From Dichetophora obliterata (taxonomy: Eukaryota; Arthropoda; Insecta; Diptera; Sciomyzidae): DNA of 64,000 nucleotides. The notes under the pieces are model-generated. The model did no database searches. It saw only the letters and a program-made list of their open reading frames with translations, and was not told the origin of the DNA. The stretch covers positions 94,681,342 to 94,745,341 of the forward strand of contig OY986436.1 in assembly GCA_963920525.1 (NCBI GenBank), read 5' to 3'. Each line of letters opens with the position of its first letter. The first letter of the stretch is position 1. Shown in pieces: positions 33,501-45,619 of the stretch. The position numbers and the translations under genes are program-made.

Positions 33501-34137
33501 TGTTAACAAAACTAAAATGTTATTAATTGTGTCTTGTTGGGACCTTTACTATTCCATTATTGTAGATATTTATATTTTGTTGCCTCAAAATTATGTTGAT
33601 TTCCGTATTTTCGGGATCTTTTAAATTTTTGCCCATTCATTTTTAAATTTTTTTCGAGTCCTTTATTTCTTGTTTGTCGATGTGAAACACTTTTATATTT
33701 TTTGCGGCCTTAGTGGCTCATATTTTCAAAAATTTTACTATGAAAAGCAAGAATTTACATTGTAAAGAGTTTCGCACTTGTACATTTCATCAAAGTTTAT
33801 TAATAATCCCCAGTACGCAACCAATAATAGTCAAAAAACTTACTTTTATGTGGAAAAATTCGGTTGGATCAAGTAAAGAAACTCTGAAAATTTCATTCGC
33901 AAGTATTATTTTTGATTTGTTTTAAGGAGGCTTTACACAATTTAAAAAAATTCTTTTTTGTCGAGTACAGATGAAAAAACTTTCCGTTTAATATTTTCTG
34001 TCGTATATCAATACCTATTTGTTAATTACTGTTACTAAAGTTTTATATTACGTATTGATATTTCATCATGAAAAATAAAAAAAATTCGCTTACTAAAAAT
34101 GCGTTTACTATGCTTTAATTCACACACTAAAATAATA
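30580..34137 (+). mobile_element. One-armed, diverged copy of the giant P-like element
   Basis: It begins with the same terminus CAAGGAGAATAAATAATAGT as 40234 and follows the left arm through to the CACACACTAAAATAATA block (arm equivalent 43487). It lacks ~190 bp present in the arm near 42610-42800 and ~100 bp near 40420-40530, and carries an extra insertion at about 32468-33203. It contains the THAP half-domain exon (about 32290-32420). No mirrored arm or right terminus follows, so it is truncated. Confidence 0.8.
32468..33203. mobile_element. ~735-bp insertion with 37-base inverted ends
   Basis: GTTGACTTTTATATGATTTA (continuing to AAATG) at the left is mirrored at about 33167-33203. The sequence is absent from both arms of the giant element at the corresponding site. 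A second partial direct copy of the left end (AAATACAAATTCTAGTTGTT) occurs at 32538. It is noncoding. Confidence 0.7.
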
Positions 34138-34715
34138 CACTCAAAGAACTGGCGATGCTATCAAAACTTCGCTTCTTCTAGCCGTAATATTACGGTTCTC
34201 AAAAAATTTAATATGTGAGGCTCTGACTACTTCTATGAGGGCTGTTAAATTCCAGTTTAAGAGATGCTCTGCCGGTTTTGACAACCTCACAGAAAGTTGT
34301 AAGAACTTTTAATGGTGAGAGGAATTTGGTTTTGATAGCCGAATTGTGGAGGGGTCATAACAGCGCCTTTTGCAATGGTGAGAGGAACTCGGTTTTGATA
34401 GCCATAAATCCTTATGTTGAGGTTGTCAAATCTTTTGAAAAAATATTACTTTTTTGATGAAATTAATATGAAACTTTTATTTTTCATAGAACTTTGTAAA
34501 CTAATTTTTTTTATGAAACTTTAAAAATCCCATATTATAAACGACAAACCATTAGCATTTAGAGTTACTTCTGAAACATGCTTAAAAATAGTTCTAGACA
34601 ATGGAATTGTAAAATAGTCCATGCCTTTTTCAATACAATAGGCATAATAATGATTATCAAAGTAAAGCGATTATCAAAGTAAATACGGATTAGCTTTAAA
34701 AACAATTTTTTAATA
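34138..34715. other. Noncoding, with a 63-base direct repeat
   Basis: AATGGTGAGAGGAA followed by TTGGTTTTGATAGCC-type sequence occurs at 34311 and again at 34374 (period 63). No gene was seen. Confidence 0.45.
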
Positions 34716-35936
34716 AAAGGTGTTTTTTATAGTGTCATACAACTTTGAGTTGGCATCACTGCTTTATTTGACCACCCTTTAACAGCTAATAGTTGCTTTT
34801 TGCTTAGTTTGCTTTGACATTTCATTATGGATCGACTTACACCAGAGCAAAGCGTGCAAATTGTGGAAATTTTTAATCAAAATAATGGTTCGGTTCGTCA
34901 ATTTTATGGCGTACATAATCGTCCTTCAGAGCTGTTAATTCGAAGAACAATAGATAGTTTTCGGACCACATTTACTGATACTGATAATGTGCATCCCGTG
35001 AGACGCCGAACAGTGCGCACTGAAGGATCTGTAGCCGCTGTACAGGAAAGCATTGAAGATGATCCTAATCAATCAATTCGTCGCCGTTCTCAGCAACTGT
35101 GGTTGCGTCCTTCCACTTTATGGAAGATTTACCGAAAAGATATTGGCTTAAAACCTTTCAAGATTCAACTTGTGCAGGAATTAAAGCCAAACGACCATCG
35201 TAAGCGCCGCCAATTCGGCGAATGGGCTGAAGCACAAATTGGTATTGATTTTGAATTTTCATGGAAAATTTTATTTTCCGATGAAGCCCATTTTTGGTTG
35301 AATGGGTACGTAAATAAACAGAATTGTCGTATTTGGAGTGAAGAGAATTCACAAGCTTTTGTCAAAACGCTTTATGGGCTGGCTTTATGGGCTGGCAGAA
35401 TGTAACTGTCAATGGTGAACGGTATAGGAACATGATTGGAAGTTTTTTCGTACCTCAATTAGCTGGCATTAATCTTGCTGATATGTGGTTCCAACAGGAC
35501 GGAGCCACATGCCACACAGCGGGCGCTACAATTGATTTACTCAAGGAAAATTTTGACGAAAAAATAATTTCACGAAATGACCCAATTAATTGGCCCCCAA
35601 GATCGTGTGACTTAACCCCATTGGATTATTTCCTTTGGGGTTATGTAAAGTCACTTGTCTACGTCGATAAACCACAAAAAATTTAACACGTGGAAATCAA
35701 CATTCGAAGAGTTATCGGTGAGATACGGCCGCAAATGCTGTAAAAAGTTTGTGAAAATTAGTGTTCTATATTGCGCCTTCTACGCGCCAGCCGTGGCAGC
35801 CTTATGGCTGAAGCTATATTTTAACATTAATGTCATAAAATTTTCTATCCAATAAAGCTAGTTTCATTGATATTAAAAATATATTACTATGTTTTATTAT
35901 AATTTAAACTTGTATTACTCTATAAAAAACACCCTT
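34716..35936 (+). mobile_element. Second DD41D (rosa-type) mariner
   Basis: The ends AAAGGTGTTTTTTATAG and, reverse-complemented, AAGGGTGTTTTTTATAGAG lie next to TA on both sides (34714-34715, 35937-35938). It is 1221 bp and belongs to the same transposase family as 26818-27761 but is clearly a different subfamily (different TIR). It appears to have landed beside or in the gypsy remnant at 35941-37873. Confidence 0.88.
34827..35857 (+). pseudogene. DD41D mariner transposase, internal deletion and frameshifts
   Basis: The frame 34827-35405 (192 residues) starts MDRLTPEQSVQIVEIFNQNN, giving a complete N-terminal helix-turn-helix region, and reaches the first catalytic Asp in LFSDEAHFWLNGYVNKQNC. 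It then runs into 'FVKTLYGLALWAG', where ~25 residues of the family sequence are missing, with a short duplicated GGGCTGGCTTTATG-like string. The second frame (35387-35686) has WFQQDGATCHTAG (Asp) and SCDLTPLDYFLWG (Asp), again 41 residues apart. The C-terminus is frameshifted after 'VDKPQKI'. Normal length would be ~340 residues. Inactive. Confidence 0.9.
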
Positions 35937-35940
35937 TATT

Positions 35941-37873
35941 TGCCAACAAGCACGTTGCAAAGCCAAAACTAAAATGGAGAATTTTATGTCAGGTCGAGTG
36001 ATCAAAAATAATAATAAAAAAAACGTTGATTAGTTATTTTAAGTACAATCAGTAAGATTTATTGAATAGTTTCTTTTAATAGGGTTCGCAATGACGCGTA
36101 GTTGATTGCTTCCGATCTCTCTTCTTGTATCAGATAGCGGTCGTTACCAAGAACACGGGCGACAACGTAGGGTCCGCGGTATTTCGGCTCTAGCTTTCTT
36201 GATTCACCAGTAGCTGGGGCTTCGTTTTCCAATACCACGAGATCGCCTTCGACATAGTTGGTTGGTTTGGCGTGCTTTTTGCCGAAACGCTGTTTCCATT
36301 TTTCTCGTTCAGCGGTAATATTTTGGTTTGCTTGCTGTCGCTTATCGGTGATACTGGCGTCTGCGGTGTCTTTTTGAGTCTCTTCGTGAATTGCAGCAAT
36401 AAGATGATTTTGAACCACGTTGATTAATTTAAAATCGAAAACAAGTTCGTTGGGACTGAATTCAGAGGTCGAGTTTTTTTGCGAATTGACAGTCTATTGA
36501 AGGTCTCGGAGCTTCAGGTCCCAGTTTTTCGGATTTTCTGTTGATGTGCGAATAAATGTTAAAATGGATTGGTTGGCTCGCTCAACCTATCCGTTGGCTC
36601 GCGGCGTACGTACAGCTGTTTTAATGTGCTGGATTTCGCTATGTTCGCAGTAGTCTTCAAATAATTTGCTAGTGAAAGCGGTGCCGCGCTCGGAAACGAT
36701 TATTCTCGGCAGCCCAAAGTAGCTTGTCATATCATTTACCACGTTGATCACCGGCTGAGATTTTGTATTTCTAACTGGCTTTACAATTAAAAATTTACTA
36801 AAAGCGTCGGATATAGCCAGAACATAGCTATGTCCGCGGTTGCTCTTAATGAAAGGCCCTAGGTGGTCGATATGAAGATGTCGAAACGGGATCGGATCTG
36901 GGTCACTAAAGTACATGCGACTTTCTGGCTTTCCACCCTTGCTTTTGTGATAACAGCATTGGATGCATGCGGCGATATATTCCTTCGTGTACTTACGAAT
37001 TTTCTGGAACCAGAAGTTGTTTCTAATTCGTTGAATGGTTTTTTCTAAGCCAAAATGCCCCACATCGTCATGGCACATTTTGACGATTCGCCAGCGTATG
37101 GATTTTGGGACAACAAAGCGTAGCCTTCCGTCTTCAACTCGATACAACCGATGACTTTTAAAATAGTACTCACTTTTAATCTGTTTTTCTTGTTCGGATT
37201 TAGTTTCTCCTTTCAGCACAGCGATGATATGCAGCAACGCAGGATCTTGTAGCTGCATAGAGAGGAGCCAATCACTTTCGTCTGCAGTAACCTTCAAAAT
37301 AAATCCACACGGGTCGACGGGTTTTGATGGCACGTCTGGAGCACGGCTCAAAGCGTCCACATGAGACATGCGTGAACCTTGGCGATGAACAAATTCACAA
37401 TTGTAGTCCAGAATTTTGATCCACCAGGAAGCGGTTTTGGGTATTAATTCCTTGTTGCTTTTTAACGTTGCAATGGCGGAACAATCGGTGACGAGTTTGA
37501 AAGGTTTACCCAGGAGGTAAACGCGGAAACGATCAATAGATTCGAAGACTGCGAGGATTTCAAGCTCGTAGCTATGAAATTTCGCTTCAGCTTCGGTGCA
37601 GTGGCGACTATAAAAAACACAGGATTCCAATCCTTACCGTTCACCGACTCAGTACGACGCAGTACTCCAGCTAGGCCGACAGCGCTAGCGTCCGTATGAA
37701 CTTCGTGGCATGCATTAAAAATATATAATGCCAGCACGGGCTTGTTGCACAGAATTTCGATGAGATCGTTGAAAGATTTTTGTTGTTGTTTACCCCACAC
37801 AAAAGTTTGTTCCTCACTTTTACGCAACATATTTGTTAAAGGCTTCGACAAGATTGAGTAATTTTCGACGAAT
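35941..37873 (-). pseudogene. Gypsy-group pol remnant: RNase H and integrase
   Basis: Read on the minus strand: from about 37873 'YSILSKPLTNMLRK' and 'VWGKQQQKSFNDLIEILCNKP' (end of reverse transcriptase), then RNase H with 'EVHTDASAVGLAGVL' (catalytic Asp), a frameshift near 37630, and 'HSYELEILAVFESIDRFRVY'. The integrase follows: zinc domain (HDDVGHFGLEKT ... CIQCCYHK), first Asp (LHIDHLGPF), second position VSERGTAF where the family has SDRG (Asp to Glu), then RTPRANG, a TAG stop in place of the usual Gln, and VERANQ (catalytic Glu). A further frame (36059-36418) holds the C-terminal 'KLEPKYRGPYVVARVLG' GPY/F segment. The 5' half (gag, protease, most RT) is absent. No LTR is seen. Confidence 0.88.
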
Positions 37874-38903
37874 CAAAAATATTAACCTCTATAAGTCGTT
37901 TTTATCTAAAAACAAACTTTTAGGTATATTTGCTGTAAGTAGGGTAGAGCGAAGATGATTTGACGAAACGATGATTTGTCCATTAAGTCAATAAATTTTC
38001 CATATTTAATCAAATCAATCAAAAAAACTATTTTTAAACTATTTGTCTTGTATAATTTGTAAGAAAAATCCACTCTGCAGTCACTATTCTTTTAATACTA
38101 ATGTTTTTCCAACCATTGGCAAAAATGGTTAAGCACTTTATTTACTTTTTGTATTAATTCTATGAAAATATAATATAGTATACAAAAAAATTCAAATAAA
38201 AAAGCGCATATTTTAAATAGTTTGTGTATACATTTTTTTTTTGCAAATCCATTGACTTTTACTACGCAGTTCATAACTGATGTTCTGGGTTTATGTACAA
38301 ATTGTTAAAATTTTGACATGAATATGTACAAAATACTGGCATGTAAGGTTTTTGTAAGATTAACTAACGAAATTTCTGGCATTTCAGTGAAAAATTTGTC
38401 AAAATATAATGAAATTCTATTCCTTTGAACTCATACGAATCATTTGATACCTATTACATCAAAATCAGTGCACTAGTTTTCATGCTAAAAGGGAAAAACC
38501 CTAAAAAAAATCAATAAACCGCGCCCCTTTATCGCGCACCACGCTAAATGTTGTGTTCGCTTTCAGATTTATTACTTTGATGGGATGCTTGAAAGCCCAT
38601 TAATATGCCATCAAATTTTCCCCCATTTTTCTCTACCAGAAAAGAATGAGAATGATATGAGAATTGCCCATATACCTGATTGATGTCAAATGATTGACCG
38701 TGTAAGGTCCGCATTATAACGAATCACTTGACACTTATAAACAACCTCGCTCGTTTTGAGACAGTTTTTTCACAAATATAGCCAGATTTATGGTGTGGTG
38801 AACAAAACCGCTTCCACCTGGATAATTACACTATGACGTAAGCAAAGAAATATAAAAAAATAAATCAAAACAAGACAACGAAATCTTTGCGCTGGTATAT
38901 ATA
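37874..38903. other. Noncoding, ending in a one-sided MITE relic
   Basis: The part up to about 38700 has no recognised feature. About 38720-38838 matches the right end of the MITE at 16657-17164 (AACCGCTTCCACCTGGATAA, AACAACCTCGCT), but the left TIR is not found. Confidence 0.5.
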
Positions 38904-39367
38904 ACTAGCTGAAGCCCGGCACGTTGCTGTCACGCTCCGTTGCGAAACGCTCATCAAATGTTATCAGTGAAATTGCATGTGTAAATTGTGGTCGAATACT
39001 GAATTCCGTCTTCTGCATGTGCTGCCTATAACTCCAAAGGTATTCAATATCGCAAATTTGGGTTATGTGGGAGGTGCCACGCCCCGTTGCCCAACGTCCA
39101 TAAAATGTTGTCAGTGAAACGGTATGTTTAAATTGTTGTCGAATACTGAATTCCGTGGCTGTGCGACCTATAACTCTAAAGCCATTCAATATGGCAAATT
39201 TGGGTTATGTGGAGGGAGCCACGCCCCTTTGTTCAACGCCCATAACATGCTACCAGGGAAACAACATTTGTAAATGTAGTCGAATACCAAATTCCGAGAC
39301 TTTAAGACTTTTAATTCCAAAGCTATTCGATACCGCAATTTTGGCCTGTATTTGGCCTGGGAGGTAA
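38904..39367 (+). repeat. Modular dispersed repeat, copy 4 (three ~147-bp modules)
   Basis: It starts CTAGCTGAAGCCCGGCACGT. The three modules begin near 38931, 39078 and 39220. Each has CACGCCCC(G/T)TTG, 'CCATAAAATGTT.TCAGTGAAAC', 'GTCGAATACTGAATTCCG' and 'ATTCAATAT.GCAAATTTGGG'. Same family as 22231-23291, probably also 3388-5115. Confidence 0.75.
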
Positions 39368-40233
39368 TTTTGAGCATTTTCACTAAAACCGCAATAAGTA
39401 AAGTATCCAACCTGCTACAAACATACTTTGTACCTTAAAATTTTTGTAAAAATATTTTGTTTAACAACAAATAAAAAACAAAAGCAAAATATACATCAAA
39501 GCTATATTTTTGCATACTTTCAAATGGGGAAATATAAAAAAGCGTATTTTTAAAACTTTTTCACAAATGCAGTATTCAGAAAAGTTCTACAAAAATCGTT
39601 AGATCAGTACAAATAATAACTTAAAGAAGGTATAAATGTCTTATTTGTAAATATGTGTAAAACGTGCAGTGTAAATAAATACTTTTGGAGCTATAGGATT
39701 ATAACTGGGGAAATATATTTCAAAACTTAAAAAAAAAAACGAAAAATCTCTTTAACCCTCCGATGGGTGAGAAGGTCCTTGGGGACCTTTTTCATTTTCA
39801 AACTGAAATTACTCCTTGATGGTCCATGGGAGATATACTCGACCCTTATGTGTATTCCAAGGGAATTTTATGCAGAATCGTTTAAAAATAATATGCAAGG
39901 AATTGTTAGTAAATGCAATTTATTTTGGCTTGGTTTTAATTGTTTTATTATTTGAACATATTACAAACGTGTTCTTTGAATTTTAGGTACTTTCTAGATT
40001 ATTGTTGGCCTTTCCTTGAAAACATAATTACCTGTCTGGGGAAATTCAACCCTTTTTGAATTTTGAAATATTTTATTGTTTGAACACATCACAAATGTAT
40101 TCTTCGAATTTAAGGTACTTTTTGGACTATTTTTATTGTGCCTTTGCTTGAAAATATAACAAACGGTGCAACCCTTTTTGAATTTTATTGCCTGCTTTAT
40201 TACAAAATCACGAATTTTATTTGATGCCTTCAT
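39368..40233. other. Noncoding flank of the giant element
   Basis: No gene recognised. GCCTTCAT at 40226-40233 is the left copy of the putative target duplication of the element starting at 40234. Confidence 0.5.
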
Positions 40234-42253
40234 CAAGGAGAATAAATAATAGTAAAGAGATTTCAGAGGCGAATTAGATGAATAAGGCGAAAAATTATGA
40301 GCATTGAGGTGCAGCCCGTGCGAAGAAATATGGCGGCGATATTGAGAGCAGAGCTGAAAGCCAATGAAATGAGTCGACCGAAAACAAATCGTGCTGAGAG
40401 AATTTTGTAGTACACTCGCAACTGGTTTGCTAATGAAGACATGTGGCGAGGATGAGCGGCCGGAGGAGAGGAATGAAAACACAAGCAAAGTCAAGCAACA
40501 ACGAAAACAAAACAAATGCACAGATATCATATGGCAATTGGAAACTATTGAGTATCCGAATTGACTATTTATTATAAATGAAAATGCAAAAATCTAATTG
40601 TCACTGTTTTTACCGCATTTATTTGCATGCTTCCTTTTCTATGCCGACTTGGTTTCGTTTTATCCTCAGCTGAACGTTGCTGTTGTTGTTCTTGTTGTCA
40701 ACCATATTATAAGAATATTTCTAACTTAGCCGATATTGTTTTGTTTTGTTCTTGGCTGAATAAATAGAACACCAAGAAAATATCACATTTTCATGATCAA
40801 TTAAATTTTTGAAAATATTTTATATTTATTACGAAATATTTGCAACAAATATTTCCCTTCTTGTAATTAGATTTGATATGAAAAATATGTGATAATAATT
40901 ATTGTGAAGAATTCTAAATATCTATGTATTTATTTGAAAATTTTTTTCAAATAATTTTCAATACAAAAAATATATTTCAACAATTTTAAAAATTTAACTT
41001 ATTAAAGTCCTTATCGCATTATTAACATATATACAAAGCCATTTTTTTTTTGGATCGAAGAAACTTATTCGACACACTATTTTTTGTTTGATTTCTGTTA
41101 AACATACATATTTATAATTTTTAATTAAAATTTTAATACATATGTATGTATTTACATTTGTGTATTTTATCTGGGCTTATCTAATTGTTCATCTTATATC
41201 TGTTTATTGATCTCTTATCTGTTTATCCATCTCTGGACAGTTCAGAAAATTATTTATCTGTATATATTACATTTTAAAGGATTGCGCAAAAGTCCATTAA
41301 AAGAAAACTTCATGGTTTTTTTTTATAATATTGATTTCAGGAAATTTCGTCACAGTTAGAAAAATGTGTTAAAAAATTATGTGAAATGAAGATATCTTGT
41401 CTAAATGGAAAATTAACACATTTTGTTTTACACAATTTTTTCTATATACTGTTGCGCTTTACAAGATTTGTCTTTATGTTTGTAAAAAAATTATAAATAA
41501 AGTAACATAAAAATAGACATAAAGTAACGTAGTAGAAAGATAAATAAACATATCATTAAATTTAAGGTTACAAAAAGTCGATATAAGTTTTTATCTTACT
41601 GAAAGAAGTAATAAAAACAGCACTTGAAGTATTTTTTAAAAAAAACCTGGTATGCACTTCGATTTATATTTAATTATTATTTAAAATGAGTTATTAAACA
41701 TGAAAATCAGGTGAAAAGTACTAGAGTAGTGGTATTTTACTTTTCGAAAAAATTTAAAATTCTTTCCTTTTGTAATAACAACCTTTTTAAAATCAGCATT
41801 TTCAAAAATGATAATACAAATGTTGTTAAAATAATTTCTGAGACAAAACTTAAATTAATTGCAATAAAGTTGTGTGATTACGTAAAATAACTAGATAATT
41901 ATGACATTTTTTACTGAAAGTGCAACATTTTGTAAATTTTGATTTTGAGAATTTTTACGTTATATTTTATAAAAATCGCAAAAATTCAAATTAGTCAGTA
42001 TTTCAATAAAATTCAATGCAAATACTTTCTAAAACTATGACTAATATTGACACAAAAATTATTAGATTACGTTGGATAACCTGGTCGTTTTGAAAGTTTT
42101 TCCTGGAAGTGTACCGTTTTCAAAATATCGAGTTTGAGTATTTTTGCGAAAATAGTTCCCAAAAATCCAAAAATGCAAAATTTTAAAAAACAACATCACA
42201 GGCGGTGTGGCAATTTTTCCAAAAAAAGCGACAATTAAAAAAAGTTATAACTG

Positions 42254-42405
42254 TTGAAATCTAACTGTTTATTAAAAATGCTCAAAGTGCCTGTTTCTGG
42301 CATATTGATCAATTCAAAAACAAGAGTATGCAACCGTCATTTTGATTCTTCTTGCATTGGAGGTTCACGCCTAAAAAGTGGTTCAATTCCAACCATATGT
42401 CTTGG
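42254..42405 (+). pseudogene. THAP half-domain exon in left arm
   Basis: The frame reads 'KTRVCNRHFDSSCIGGSRLK' and 'SGSIPTICLG' directly before a GTAAGTG splice donor. C-x2-H followed by F and, ~20 residues on, a P-T-hydrophobic motif is the second half of a THAP DNA-binding domain, as found at the N-terminus of P-type transposases. The first C-x4-C half is not recognised upstream in frame. The same exon occurs at about 32290-32420 and, inverted, at about 49945-50097. Confidence 0.7.
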
Positions 42406-44479
42406 TAAGTGTTATACAATTTTGAAAAATTTTAAAATAATTATAAATATATCACTCATTTCGTGTTGCGTACGGGGACATTTTTCAGTACTTAAATGTA
42501 GGTATATTTTGGTGCTTTTTAATGATAAGACGAATTCAAATATTTTTTCTTGCATCCAGTTTGGTTCAGTATATGTCTATATTTAAATTTAAACTTGGTT
42601 TAAACAATTTATTAAAACAATATTCTAAATATATGCGTTCGGAGGACACCAAAAAGACTGCGGTTTTAGTTCATTTAAAAAAAAAACAGTAAATCAGCGA
42701 AATGTGTTGAAATTTCAAGATACATTCTATATGTATATAAAGTGTAAATAGTATAGAATTCAATATTTTGTTTTTAATTGAAAGTTTTAAACAAAAATTA
42801 TAAAAATTAAAATTTCGGTCGGCTGCGTATGGTGTCCCCAATGGTTGCGTACGGTGGACACTTAAAAAAAGTTAACAATACGTGTTAATAAAATTAAAAT
42901 GTTATTAATTGTGTCTTGTTGGGACCTTTACTATTCCATGGTTGTAGATAATTTTATTTTGATGCCTCAAAATTATGTGATCTCGTATATTCGGCATCTT
43001 TTAAATTTTTGCCCATTCAGTTTCAATTTTTTTTCGAGTCCTCTATTTCTTTTTTGTCGATGTCAAGCACTTTCATATTTTTTGCGGCCTTAGTGGCTCA
43101 TATTTTCGAAAATTTTACTATGAAAAGCAAGAATTTACATCGTAAAGAGTTTCGCACTTGTACATTTCATCAAAGTTCATTAAAGTGTCCCCAGTACGCA
43201 ACCAATAATAGTCAAAAAACTTACACTTATGTGAGTTAATAAACTCTGAAAATTTCATTCGCTAGTATTATTTTTGATTTGTTTTAGGGAGGCTTTACAC
43301 AATTTAAAAAATTTATTTTTTGTCGAGTACAGAGGAAAAATCTTTCCGTTTAATATTTTATGTCGTATATCAATATAAACACCGTATATCAATATAAACA
43401 AAAACGTATTGATATTTCACCACGAAAAAAAAATTCGCTTACTAAAAATGCGTTTAATATGCTTTAATTCACACACTAAAATAATAGAAAAACCGTATTA
43501 TCTTTTATTTCTTACTGCACATACACGGAGAAAAATCACGGATTTTAATATGTTTAGAGGCAAACAAAATATGTTTGTGGATGATGTTGCAAACAAAGTT
43601 TTGTTTAAAATTATCAAGAATTTGTTCAGACTGAAAGAAAATATGTTTGTGACACCTAAACTGAGAGAGGCTTTTCAGAAAAAGTTAATAAAAAATGAAT
43701 AATGTTTAGTTTCAATAAACTTTTTCTGTATTTATTGTTTGGTCTTAGCAATAATTTGTTCAGATACAAACGAAATATGTTGGAAAATATTGTTCCAAAT
43801 AAATCTTGTTCGGATCCTAACATACTTTGTTTAAAATTTAAAGAGTGAAAAGAGAGCAGTATGGTAATAATTTCTGACTCCAAACCACATTTGTTTGCAT
43901 CTGAAAGATAAATATTTACAACAAATGAGAGAAACGAGAAAGCCCGAAGTTTGGCAACGTTGCAGCGTCATATCGAAATTTGGCAATATTGTGAAAAGTT
44001 CATTGTGTTCAAGAAGCTGAAAATTATTTGCTGTAGCTGAAATTATTACGAACGTAAGTAATTTGTAATAAATTGTTCATTTGTTATTATTTCATTATTT
44101 ACATTAAGATAGTTAAATAACTTAAATAGTTATTCTTTAATAATGTAAAAAAATTGTGTCTAAATTGTACAATAATTACTTATTTTGTTTTATAATTTCT
44201 TTTACTTTGTGATCGTAGCTGCCAAAGAGTTTGATATTGAAAACACTGACAGCATTCTTCTGAAGTTAAATGGATGCATTATAAAGGAAAGTCAATTTAG
44301 ATGTGTCGTACTACAATTTTGCAATTCTCCTACATTTGTGATTGATATTTTTGTTAAATAAATTTTAAATGTTATGTTAATGCATAAATGTTAAATAAAT
44401 AAAATGTTTCTTTGTACATGAACAATTCCTTTTAAGGTGGAAACATGTAATGTTCGGGTAAGTGCTATATGCAAACAAT

Positions 44480-44640
44480 GGCCGCATTCTAGCCGAAAAA
44501 GTGCTCAAGTAGCGAAGTAGCATAAAATATTTTCGCTATATAAATTGTGACATCTCAAGGAACATGTTCTGTGAGAGCATACCATTCAGCCCGAAAGTTG
44601 TGGAACAGTTCTTGAGCACTTTTTCGGCTAGAATGCGGCC
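44480..44640. mobile_element. 161-bp MITE with near-perfect 30-base TIRs, only in the left arm
   Basis: The ends are GGCCGCATTCTAGCCGAAAA and its mirror TTTTCGGCTAGAATGCGGCC. The empty site is preserved in the right arm (GCAAACAATGTGTG, minus strand near 47870), so the insertion and a 3-5 bp target duplication (AAT, or CAATG with GCCGC ends) can be read directly. PIF/Harbinger affinity is possible (3 bp duplication, GGCC ends) but not proven. Confidence 0.9.
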
Positions 44641-44830
44641 AATGTGTGTTTGTACCTGAACATTTTGTCTTTATGTGCAAAAATGTAATGTTTGGGTAAG
44701 TGGTATATGCAAACAATGTTTGTTTGTACCTGAATAGTTAATTTTTAGGTGCAAACATATAATGTTTGCGTAACTGCTTAATGCGAACAATAATTGCTCA
44801 CTCCCAAACATTACGTTATTGCACATTAAG

Positions 44831-44857
44831 AGAGAGAGAGAGAGAGAGAGAGATAAA
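44831..44857 (+). repeat. (AG)n microsatellite
   Basis: A run of AG dinucleotides. The mirror position in the right arm (about 47669-47687) is a shorter (TC)n run, so length has changed since the arms were identical. Confidence 0.9.
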
Positions 44858-45619
44858 TTTACAAAACATATCTGCAAAAAGAGAGTGAGAGCAGATATTT
44901 CTGCAAAGTCCCATGTGCTCTCAATATGTTGCAAACAATAATATATTGCCAGCAGAGTTTGTTTGGGTAAGCGTTATAAATTTTCTGCGTGTAGTATGTG
45001 CTGAAGTACGGTACAAAACATTTTTAGTTTGCATAAAGTTGATTTTTTCGATTTGCGGTTTACTTTTTTACGGAATGCGTGATATATATTTATATGTCAA
45101 TTTATAAATAAACTAGTTAGAATACCCAGTAGTAGTGCTCTTTGAGGATTCATTTTCAGGAGGATTCAGGAGGGAAGATTTTCTAGAAAATGTTATAAAA
45201 TGAGAAAATATGTCTTTTAAGAAAAATATATTGATTTATGTTGTTTAAATTAGTAGTGATGTAAATAAGTAAAATGAATATTGTACGGTATTACAGACAA
45301 ACGAAAAAAAAAATTTACGTGGAGTTTGTATCAATTTTTATAACCCAAAGTTTTTTAAAACGATTTTTCAAACATATCTTAAATTTTTAATTCATTTTTT
45401 GTTTTTTGATTTTCTTTTTGAGCCGTTATTTTGAAGAGTATCCTTTTTTTGTGAGAAAAAGTACCAAATGTCATTACATTTTTAAAATCCACATCCTTCA
45501 AAATGTTGATCGCAAAAGGAATTTTAAAAAATATTCAATGTATACAATTTTTTTCAGTATTATTATATGTATACAGAGAAAACAACATTTTCAAAGTGGC
45601 AGAAACGAGCTACTTTTAA

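Noticed and set aside
38931..39300. CRISPR-like regularly spaced repeats
   Set aside because: Whole ~147-base modules are similar, with no short identical repeat and unique spacers; this is a eukaryotic dispersed repeat.
43409..43702. 97-residue open frame, with an identical mirrored frame at 48648-48941
   Set aside because: Present twice only because it lies in the inverted repeat. It has low-complexity, AT-driven composition and 'AAATATGTTTGT' sequence repeats; no domain and no splice context.
44913..45107. 64-residue frame duplicated at 47415-47609
   Set aside because: Same reason: mirrored arm sequence, no recognisable protein features.
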